Shown here one piece after another: positions 57,432 through 64,000 of a stretch of DNA of 64,000 bases. The position numbers and the translations under genes are program-made. Each line of letters begins with the position of its first letter. The first letter of the stretch is position 1. The notes beneath the pieces are model-generated. The model did not search any database. It had not been told where the DNA came from and was given only the letters and a program-made list of their open reading frames with translations. Source of the stretch: Sinorhizobium sp. 8-89 (GTDB lineage: Bacteria; Pseudomonadota; Alphaproteobacteria; Rhizobiales; Rhizobiaceae); assembly GCF_030124325.1 (NCBI RefSeq), contig NZ_JASKLR010000001.1, positions 186,001 through 250,000 of the forward strand, given 5' to 3'.

Positions 57432-57681
57432 GGGCGTACTCGCTACATTGCGCCGAAAATCTTCAAAGGAAGGCTCCGTGGCTGGGAAAGCGACGCTTTC
57501 GCCGGCCAGGCGCGCTTGGCAATGGCCAGATCGTGGCACTGCGTTGCCACCGAAAGGTAAACGGCCGTTCATTAAAAGGCCGGCGCGCGAATAAAGCTCC
57601 GGGTAGGGTTATCGGCCACTTTATGAAAGTGGTTTGCGAGTGGTAAACAGAACAAAAGAGCAACCGAGAGAGAATGAAACA

Positions 57682-58326
57682 ATGGCCGCGAAAGGCTTGA
57701 TGACCGGAGATGATGGACTTGATCGCTGCGCCTGGCACGGCAATCTCGAGGACTACCGGCGCTACCATGACGAGGAATGGGGCAGGCCTGTTACAGACGA
57801 TCACCGACTGTTCGAGAAGATCTGCCTGGAAGGCTTTCAGTCGGGCCTGTCGTGGCTGACGATCTTGCGGAAGCGCGAAGCGTTTCGCGCCGCGTTCGCC
57901 GGATTCGATTTCGACCGCGTCGCCGAATTCGGCGAGGCCGACATCGAGCGTTGCCTCGCGGACACCGGAATCGTCCGCCATCGCGGCAAGATTGTCTCGA
58001 CCATCAACAATGCGCGGCGGGCCAAGGAACTGCGCGCGGAGTTCGGCTCGCTCGCCTCCTATTTCTGGTCCTACGAGCCGGATCAGAGCGAGCGTCCAAA
58101 GATGGTGAACTATGAAACCCTGATCGCCAATCCGACGACATCGACGTCGACGCGGATTTCGAAGGATCTGAAGAAACGCGGCTGGACCTTTGTCGGACCG
58201 ACGACGATCTACGCCTTCATGCAGGCCATGGGCCTCGTCAACGATCATCTCGAAGGCTGTTTTTGCCGCGGAGGCATCGAGGATATGCGGCAGCAATTCA
58301 AAAGGCCGGCGCGCCGGTCCGCGTGA
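57682..58326 (+). CDS. tag: DNA-3-methyladenine glycosylase I
   Basis: The start is the ATG at 57682 (MAAKGLMTGDD), with GAGAGAGAAT upstream. The 214-aa protein has the Tag pattern: DRCAWHG near the N-terminus, YHDEEWGRPV with the catalytic Glu, FEKICLEGFQSGLSW, and HLEGCFCR at the C-terminus for zinc. It removes 3-methyladenine from DNA. It is transcribed alone. Confidence 0.95.
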   Translation: MAAKGLMTGDDGLDRCAWHGNLEDYRRYHDEEWGRPVTDDHRLFEKICLEGFQSGLSWLTILRKREAFRAAFAGFDFDRVAEFGEADIERCLADTGIVRHRGKIVSTINNARRAKELRAEFGSLASYFWSYEPDQSERPKMVNYETLIANPTTSTSTRISKDLKKRGWTFVGPTTIYAFMQAMGLVNDHLEGCFCRGGIEDMRQQFKRPARRSA

Positions 58327-58349
58327 ACCGACGGCGCCAGCCGGAAAAC

Positions 58350-58403
58350 CTCTCCCGTCGGGCCTCGTGCTTTGTTCAAGAGCAGAATGCCTCGACGGGA
58401 GAG
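58350..58403. terminator. Long-loop hairpin between convergent tag and DUF305 genes
   Basis: CTCTCCCGTCG (58350-58360) pairs with CGACGGGAGAG (58393-58403) across a 32-base loop. Confidence 0.5.
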
Positions 58404-58416
58404 AAGGTCTTGTTCA

Positions 58417-58800
58417 TTAGCCACCGTTCTTGGCGAGCCATTCCTTCATCATCTTGATCTCGCCTTCCTGGGCCTTGATGATGTCCTCCGCCAGCTTGCG
58501 GATCTCGTCATCCTTGCCGTGTTCCAGCTCGACCTTCGCCATATCGATCGCCCCCTGGTGGTGGGCGATCATGCCGCGCACGAAGTCGACGTCGGCCTTG
58601 CCGGTAAAGACGATGTCCATGTCTTTGTGCATCTTGGCGTTTGCTGCGGCAAAGGCCTTGCTGGACGGCGAAACATCGCCGGCCGGATTTGCCGCCTCCG
58701 TCGAGCCGTGCATGGTTCCGTGGCCGCTTTCCTGCGCAAGGGAAGGGGCGGTGGCAAGTACAGCCAGCATGAGGGCGGCGGCGATCGTTTTCAGGGACAT
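58417..58800 (-). CDS. DUF305 (CopM-like) secreted protein
   Basis: The ATG at 58800 (MSLKTIAAALMLAVLATAP) gives a Sec signal. The 127-aa protein has DUF305 motifs: DFVRGMIAHHQGAIDMAKVELEHGKD and IKAQEGEIKMMKEWL, each readable in shorter blocks; the His/Met set is suited to binding copper. DUF305 proteins are periplasmic copper-tolerance factors. A His-rich secreted gene lies upstream. Confidence 0.9.
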   Translation of the reverse strand: MSLKTIAAALMLAVLATAPSLAQESGHGTMHGSTEAANPAGDVSPSSKAFAAANAKMHKDMDIVFTGKADVDFVRGMIAHHQGAIDMAKVELEHGKDDEIRKLAEDIIKAQEGEIKMMKEWLAKNGG

Positions 58801-58952
58801 GATATTTTCCTTTCGAGATCCTATCCGACATTCGCGGGCGCTTGTCCGCGATATGCGGGATCGTTCCGCTTCCGGGCGGTTCGCCGAAAAACAGAGAGAT
58901 GCTTCATTTTCAAACTTTCGGAACATTCCTCGCGGAGCGACCGTGTGGTTCC

Positions 58953-59324
58953 CTAGATCGAAAGGAAGGGCTTGGGCGGCGGAACCTGCGGCCTCACACT
59001 CTCGCCGAGAGGTTTCGCGTAATGCCGCGAGGAAAGGCGGGTGGACGGGGTTTCGGGCAGCGTCAATTTGGACTGAGCGGGGCTGATTGCCAGGCACGCC
59101 GCGCAGAGCGCGGGATGCAGAGGCTTCGTGGGAAGATCGCAGCGCTCTGTCGCCTCGCAGCGCGCATCATGATTTGCTGAAGCGTGATGATCGGCATCAA
59201 CGGCTGCCAAGTGATAATGGCCCATGCCCGTGGCGGCAACATCCCGCGCCTGTGTCGCGGCCGACAGGGCGCCGACGAGGGGCGCGGACAGAAACAGCAG
59301 AACGAGGGCGAGGCGACGCAGCAT
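58953..59324 (-). CDS. Small secreted His/Cys-containing protein (DUF2946-like)
   Basis: The ATG at 59324 (MLRRLALVLLFLSAPLVGAL) gives a signal peptide. The mature part is His-rich (MGHYHLAAVDADHHASANHD) and has CDLPTK and CAACLAIS. This resembles small metal-linked DUF2946-type proteins, and it precedes the DUF305 gene on the same strand, so a copper-related pair is likely. The call is moderate. Confidence 0.6.
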   Translation of the reverse strand: MLRRLALVLLFLSAPLVGALSAATQARDVAATGMGHYHLAAVDADHHASANHDARCEATERCDLPTKPLHPALCAACLAISPAQSKLTLPETPSTRLSSRHYAKPLGESVRPQVPPPKPFLSI

Positions 59325-59386
59325 GCATGTAAGATAAGATAAATTTCCGCCGGTGAAAGAGGGGACAGGTCGCCGCAATCACCTGC

Positions 59387-59806
59387 TCAACAGTTCCCGG
59401 TGTCGGGGAAAGCAAATATGCCTTCCAGCATGCCGTCTCCGACTTCACCGGCAAGCGTCGAGTTTCCGACGCAACAAAGCGGCGAGGCTTGTCCGAATCG
59501 ACTGCGCACGCGCGTGGAAAAACAGAAGGAAGACGGTGTCCCGGTCGCCTGCTCCAGAATGTTCAGAATTATTGACCTGTCGTCTCCGTCGTGGACGCGC
59601 AGCAGGTCGATGATACCGCACGGGTTCTGTCGTGCGCCGAGAAGCGCAAGCGTCCGAGGCCCCAGAAGAAAGGTACCGTTGGCAAGATTGCACTGCCACG
59701 CCTCGACGAGATAATCCCCTTGCGCCAGATCGCGCGGCCAGCCCTCATGGGCTTCCAGATGGGCGGGCTTGATTGCGCCGCGACCGGCTTTCACAAATTT
59801 CAGCAT
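59387..59806 (-). CDS. PAS-like hypothetical protein (139 aa)
   Basis: The ATG at 59806 (MLKFVKAGRG) is preferred over starts to 59959 because GGAG precedes it. The sequence WQCNLANGTFLLGPRTLALLG, then GIIDLLRVHDGDDR, reads like a PAS_3/PAS_4 core, and the C-terminus continues with FCFSTR and EGIFAFP. It lacks a kinase or GGDEF domain, so it may be a stand-alone sensor. It is the weakest core gene call. Confidence 0.5.
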   Translation of the reverse strand: MLKFVKAGRGAIKPAHLEAHEGWPRDLAQGDYLVEAWQCNLANGTFLLGPRTLALLGARQNPCGIIDLLRVHDGDDRSIILNILEQATGTPSSFCFSTRVRSRFGQASPLCCVGNSTLAGEVGDGMLEGIFAFPDTGNC

Positions 59807-60199
59807 GCCGCCAAAATCTCCGCTGAAGCCCTTGCGTCGTTCGCGCGCTCTTCGCATCGCGCCGACCTTTGTTCCGGCTTTAAGCAGAATATCGCCCGAC
59901 TGCCAGCGGCAAAGCCTTGTGTGACTTCTGCCGCCGGATCGCATCGGGCTGCCGGACAACCCAATCGACCAGCACTTAACCTATAGGAGAATATCGCCAT
60001 AAGTACAATCACGGCTTTGTTACATCCGATTGGCGCCTGTTGTGGAAGCGACGGAGCTCTCGAAAGAAAGCTGAAGCGTGCGTCGAGGAGTTTTCTCGCG
60101 TCCGGCACGGGCGCCCTTTATTCCGGCTGCCCTTGCCGCCCTTGACGTGATCCGGTAGGGAAGGCACCGATCAAATTTGACAGTCCGGAAATACTTTCA
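59807..60199. other. Upstream region of hisS
   Basis: The 393 bp between the PAS-like gene and hisS hold no supportable gene. The hisS promoter must lie here, but no strong -35/-10 pair is clear. Confidence 0.45.
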
Positions 60200-61714
60200 A
60201 TGAACGAGAAACCGAAGAAACCGCAGAAGCTCAAGGCTCGGCTGCCGCGCGGCTTTGTCGATCGTTCGGCCGCGGATATCCGCGCCGTCAGCGAGATGAT
60301 CGCCAAGATCCAGGAAGTCTACGAGCGCTATGGTTTCGATCCGGTGGAAACGCCGCTGTTCGAATATACCGACGCTCTAGGAAAGTTCCTTCCCGACAGC
60401 GACCGGCCGAACGAAGGCGTATTCTCGCTGACCGATGACGATGATCAATGGATGAGCCTGCGCTACGATCTGACGGCGCCGCTTGCGCGGCACGTGGCGG
60501 AGAATTTCAACGAGATCCAGCTTCCCTACCGGACCTATCGGGCCGGCTACGTCTTCCGCAACGAGAAGCCCGGCCCGGGACGCTTCCGCCAATTCATGCA
60601 GTTCGATGCCGACACCGTCGGCGCGGCGGGTGTCCAGGCCGATGCCGAGATGTGCATGATGATGGCCGACACCATGGAAGCGCTCGGCATTGCACGCGGC
60701 GACTACGTCATCCGCGTCAACAATCGCAAGGTCCTCGACGGCGTGCTCGAGGCGATCGGTCTCGGCGGCAATGACCAGGCGACTGCGCGGCTGACGGTCT
60801 TGCGTGCCATCGACAAGCTCGACAAGTTCGGTCCGGAGGGCGTGCGACTGCTGCTTGGCGAGGGTCGTAAGGATGAAAGCGGCGACTTCACCAAGGGCGC
60901 TGGCCTCAACGAGGAGCAGATCCGCAAGATCCTGTTCTTCATCGGCATCAGCGACTATGCGAAGAGCGCCGATGAACTCGCCGATCTCGTGGCCGGAACC
61001 GCCAGGGGCGGGGAGGGCGCCGAGGAACTCAATACGATCCGCAGCCTCGTACTCAGCGCGGGCTATGAAGCGGACCGCATCAAGATCGACCCCTCGGTTG
61101 TGCGCGGCCTTGAATATTACACCGGCCCCGTCTTCGAGGCCGAGTTGCAGTTTGCGGTCACGAACGAGAAGGGCGAGAAGGTCGTTTTCGGCTCGGTCGG
61201 CGGCGGCGGCCGCTATGATGGCCTCGTCTCGCGCTTCATGGGGCAGCCTGTGCCGGCAACGGGCTTCTCGATCGGCGTGTCGCGGCTGATGACGGCGCTG
61301 AAGAATCTCGGCAAGCTTGGGATCGACGACCTCATCGCGCCGGTGGTCGTCTGCGTCATGGACCGTGACATCGAAAGCATGGGCCGCTACCAGCGCTTCG
61401 TCCAAGAGCTGCGCCATTCCGGCATCCGTGCTGAGATGTACCAGGGCAACAAGAAGAATTTCGGCGACCAGCTCAAATACGCCGATCGCCGCGGTTCGCC
61501 GCTGGCCATCATCCAGGGCGGCGATGAGCGCGCCTCGGGCGTCGTGCAGCTCAAGGACCTGATCGAGGGCAAGCGGCTCTCGGGCGAAATCCAGGACAAT
61601 GTCGCCTGGCGCGAGGCGCGCGTGGCGCAGATCTCCGTGCCAGAAACTGATCTGGTCGAGAAGGTGCGCGAGATGCTGGCGGCACAGGCCGAGGACCGAA
61701 CAAGGGCGAACTGA
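60200..61714 (+). CDS. hisS: Histidine-tRNA ligase
   Basis: The 504-aa class II synthetase has motif 2 ([21 protein letters not shown] across two blocks), the histidine A loop ([11 protein letters not shown]) and motif 3 ([19 protein letters not shown]). It is followed 5 bp later by hisZ. The rhizobial hisS-hisZ-hisG order is kept. Confidence 0.96.
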   Translation: MNEKPKKPQKLKARLPRGFVDRSAADIRAVSEMIAKIQEVYERYGFDPVETPLFEYTDALGKFLPDSDRPNEGVFSLTDDDDQWMSLRYDLTAPLARHVAENFNEIQLPYRTYRAGYVFRNEKPGPGRFRQFMQFDADTVGAAGVQADAEMCMMMADTMEALGIARGDYVIRVNNRKVLDGVLEAIGLGGNDQATARLTVLRAIDKLDKFGPEGVRLLLGEGRKDESGDFTKGAGLNEEQIRKILFFIGISDYAKSADELADLVAGTARGGEGAEELNTIRSLVLSAGYEADRIKIDPSVVRGLEYYTGPVFEAELQFAVTNEKGEKVVFGSVGGGGRYDGLVSRFMGQPVPATGFSIGVSRLMTALKNLGKLGIDDLIAPVVVCVMDRDIESMGRYQRFVQELRHSGIRAEMYQGNKKNFGDQLKYADRRGSPLAIIQGGDERASGVVQLKDLIEGKRLSGEIQDNVAWREARVAQISVPETDLVEKVREMLAAQAEDRTRAN

Positions 61715-61719
61715 CCGCG

Positions 61720-62862
61720 ATGCCTCTGATCAATCTCCCCGCCTTTGCTGGCGACCTGCTTGCCGATTTTGAGCGGATGGAGACGGTGCGTGTCGACACA
61801 CCGGTGATCCAGCCGGCCGAGCCCTTTCTCGACATGGCCGGGGAAGACCTGCGGCGGCGTATTTTCATGACGCAGAGCGAGACGGGCGAGAGCCTTTGTC
61901 TTCGTCCGGAATTCACGATCCCGGTCTGCATTCGCCATATCGAGACGGCGACCGGCACGCCGCAGCGCTATGCCTACCTCGGCGAAGTGTTCCGCCAACG
62001 GCGTGAGGGATCGGGCGAGTTCTATCAGGCCGGCATCGAGGATTTAGGTGAACCGGACACAGCGCGGGCGGACGCGAGAGCCGTCGGCGACGCGATGCAG
62101 GTTCTTGCCAACAGATTGCCGGGACGGCGGCTGAAGGTGACGCTGGGCGACCAATCCGTCTTCGAAGCAGTGATTGCCGCCTGCGGTCTCCCGGCCGGTT
62201 GGCAGAAGCGGCTGATCCATGCCTTTGGCGATCCGAAGCAGCTGCAGAAACTTCTGGCAGAGCTCGCCGATCCGAAATCCGCGGGCGTCTTCGGCCATGA
62301 GGTCGAGCGGCTCGCGATCATGGGCATGCTCGAGGACGAGGAGCGGCTGGTCGCCTATATAGCTCAGACCATGGAAGCCACCGGCTACTCGACCAATACC
62401 AGCCGGTCGCCCCGCGACATCGCTCGCCGCCTCAAGGAGAAATTGGAGCTGGCGAACACGCGGCTGGACAAGACCACGCTCGCGGTCATGCGCGAATTCC
62501 TGACGCTGGACTTACCGCTCGCCGACGCCCCGGCTGCGCTTTTCGGCTTCGCCGCGAAGTCTGGGTTGAAAATCGAAGCCGCGCTGTCGCTCTTCGACGC
62601 GCGTGTTGCGGCCCTTTCGCGTGCGGGCGCCGACATCGATCTCATCCGCTATCGGGCCGCCTTCGGCCGTCCGCTCGACTACTATACCGGCCTCGTCTTC
62701 GAGATCGAGATCGAAGGAACGGCGGCTGTTCTCGCCGGTGGCGGACGCTTCGATCGCCTGCTGACGCTTCTCGGGGCCCGCGAACATATTCCGGCGGTCG
62801 GCTTCTCCCTCTGGCTTGACCGGATCGAGCATGCGGTTGCTACCGCGGGGGGCGCGAAATGA
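61720..62862 (+). CDS. hisZ: ATP phosphoribosyltransferase regulatory subunit HisZ
   Basis: The 380-aa protein is a HisRS-like paralogue without tRNA activity: [25 protein letters not shown] in two blocks, [12 protein letters not shown], and [15 protein letters not shown]. HisZ binds the short HisG to form the active first enzyme of histidine synthesis. It overlaps hisG by 4 bp. Confidence 0.94.
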   Translation: MPLINLPAFAGDLLADFERMETVRVDTPVIQPAEPFLDMAGEDLRRRIFMTQSETGESLCLRPEFTIPVCIRHIETATGTPQRYAYLGEVFRQRREGSGEFYQAGIEDLGEPDTARADARAVGDAMQVLANRLPGRRLKVTLGDQSVFEAVIAACGLPAGWQKRLIHAFGDPKQLQKLLAELADPKSAGVFGHEVERLAIMGMLEDEERLVAYIAQTMEATGYSTNTSRSPRDIARRLKEKLELANTRLDKTTLAVMREFLTLDLPLADAPAALFGFAAKSGLKIEAALSLFDARVAALSRAGADIDLIRYRAAFGRPLDYYTGLVFEIEIEGTAAVLAGGGRFDRLLTLLGAREHIPAVGFSLWLDRIEHAVATAGGAK

Positions 62863-63554
62863 CGATCACGATTGCACTGCCTTCGAAGGGCCGGATGAAG
62901 GACGAGGCTTCGGCGATCTTCGAGCGCGCCGGAATGAAGATCGTCGCCGTCGGCAACGACCGCTCCTATCGCGGCCGCGTCGAGGGCTGGGACGACGTCG
63001 AGATCGCATTCCTCTCGGCCTCGGAAATTTCCCGCGAAATCGGCAGCGGCGCGGTCGATTTCGGCGTCACCGGCGAGGATCTCGTTCGCGAGGGCCTGGC
63101 CGATGCCGATGCACGCGTGGAGTTCTGCGCCCGGCTCGGCTTCGGCCATGCCGACGTCGTCGTGGCCGTGCCGGAAATCTGGTATGACGTCGATACCATG
63201 GCGGATCTCGGCGATGTTGCTGCCGACTTTCGGGCGCGTCACGGGCGCAGGCTTGCGATCGCCACCAAATACTGGCGACTGACTCAGCAATTTTTCTCCG
63301 GAAGCCATGGCATCCAGCTCTATCGCATCGTCGAGAGCCTGGGTGCCACGGAAGGCGCGCCGGCTTCCGGCTCGGCCGACATCATCGTAGACATCACCTC
63401 GACCGGCTCGACGCTTAAGGCAAACCACCTCAAAATCCTTTCGGATGGCGTAATTCTACGGTCGGAAGCCTGCTTCGTCAGGGCTCGGAAGGCTGTCCAT
63501 GCGGAAGACCCTCTTGTCGACCGGATCATCGCATCCATCCGCGCTGCGCTCTAA
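62859..63554 (+). CDS. hisG: ATP phosphoribosyltransferase, short form HisG
   Basis: The 231-aa protein is the short HisG that needs His[22 protein letters not shown], and [20 protein letters not shown] with the PRPP loop. The C-terminal regulatory domain of long HisG is absent, as expected with hisZ next to it. Confidence 0.95.
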   Translation: MTITIALPSKGRMKDEASAIFERAGMKIVAVGNDRSYRGRVEGWDDVEIAFLSASEISREIGSGAVDFGVTGEDLVREGLADADARVEFCARLGFGHADVVVAVPEIWYDVDTMADLGDVAADFRARHGRRLAIATKYWRLTQQFFSGSHGIQLYRIVESLGATEGAPASGSADIIVDITSTGSTLKANHLKILSDGVILRSEACFVRARKAVHAEDPLVDRIIASIRAAL

Positions 63555-63680
63555 CACCGTTCTTCGAAAGAAATGATGGAGCGATGCAATCGCTCGCGGA
63601 ATTTTGCCTAACAAATGGAATTATGACGACCTATGTAGGGGCGGCACGTCCACCTCAGCATCCCACCTCGAGGCATCCTT

Positions 63681-64000
63681 ATGGCTGATCTTTCCTCTTT
63701 CCCGATCACGACCCGCTGGCCGGCGACCAACCCGGACATTATCCAGCTCTATTCGCTGCCGACCCCGAACGGCGTGAAAATCTCTATTGCCCTGGAAGAA
63801 CTGGGCCTGCCCTACGAGCCGCATCGAATTGCGTTCGACGCCAACGAACAGAAATCGCCCGAATTCCTGTCGCTCAACCCGAACGGCCGCATCCCGGCGA
63901 TCATCGACCCGAACGGACCCGGCGGAAAGCCGATCGGTCTTTTCGAATCCGGTGCGATCCTGGTTTATCTGGCAGAAAAGACGGGAAAACTCATCCCCGC
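63681..64000 (+). CDS. Glutathione S-transferase, 3' partial
   Basis: The frame starts at the ATG at 63681 and runs off the right edge. The visible 106 residues form a thioredoxin-like GST N-terminal domain: [32 protein letters not shown] and [15 protein letters not shown], with an extended N-terminus like YghU/YfcG disulfide-bond reductases. The C-terminal domain is outside the window. Confidence 0.9.
   Translation, partial: MADLSSFPITTRWPATNPDIIQLYSLPTPNGVKISIALEELGLPYEPHRIAFDANEQKSPEFLSLNPNGRIPAIIDPNGPGGKPIGLFESGAILVYLAEKTGKLIP

Overview
The window looks like the chromosome of an alphaproteobacterium in the Rhizobiaceae, most likely Sinorhizobium/Ensifer. The evidence is gene content (hisS-hisZ-hisG, glcDEF, DUF1127, DUF3422, rhizobial Ppx-rlmE) and five copies of a roughly 100-bp palindromic intergenic element that matches RIME1 of Rhizobium/Sinorhizobium as I remember it. 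The genus is an inference from these features; no database was searched.

The window has two parts. Positions 1 to about 29,457 are an accessory island. It opens with the C-terminal bulk of a tyrosine recombinase whose start lies off the left edge, and it abuts the 3' end of a tRNA-Gln(CUG) gene at 29,458-29,531 (minus strand). No second copy of the tRNA 3' end was found by eye, so the other attachment site is probably to the left of the window. No RIME1 copy was seen in the island; all five lie in the core half.

The island is rich in predicted genome-defence genes. (1) 2,169-11,593: a six-gene minus-strand operon with a divergent vsr gene. It encodes a C5 cytosine methyltransferase, a Z1-domain helicase, a PD-(D/E)XK protein, a GHKL (MutL/MORC-like) ATPase and two accessory proteins; the last five genes overlap by a few bases. 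This matches the MORC-type restriction-modification system predicted by Iyer, Abhiman and Aravind (2008). (2) 17,830-21,052: a PHP-domain/SMC-like ATPase with apparently degraded PHP metal ligands, followed 4 bp later by a small HEPN protein with an RNxxxH motif. (3) 21,402-24,748: a RecQ-like helicase fused to a C-terminal phosphoribosyltransferase domain, overlapping a DprA-like gene. A divergent 458-aa gene with an N-terminal HTH lies beside it. Between these systems are a replication-initiator-like gene (11,857-12,915), a cluster of ATGTAAAGGT repeats (14,234-14,432), two paralogous small HTH-like genes, a three-helix membrane protein and a serine recombinase (26,897-27,646).

Positions 29,532-64,000 are core chromosome: ppx-rlmE-VOC; an MFS exporter; a decayed metallo-beta-lactamase-fold gene that has lost its metal-binding motif; guaB; MAPEG; a zinc alcohol dehydrogenase; a Tat-exported dienelactone hydrolase with a convergent LysR gene; DUF1127 followed by a structured candidate small RNA; DUF937; a glutamate-cysteine ligase, rsmE, a PiT phosphate transporter and a Nudix hydrolase; an FCD-type GntR regulator; DUF3422; a LysR gene divergent from glcD-glcE-(DUF4870)-glcF; two L,D-transpeptidases; tag; DUF305 and a small His-rich secreted protein; a PAS-like protein; hisS-hisZ-hisG; and the start of a glutathione S-transferase gene.
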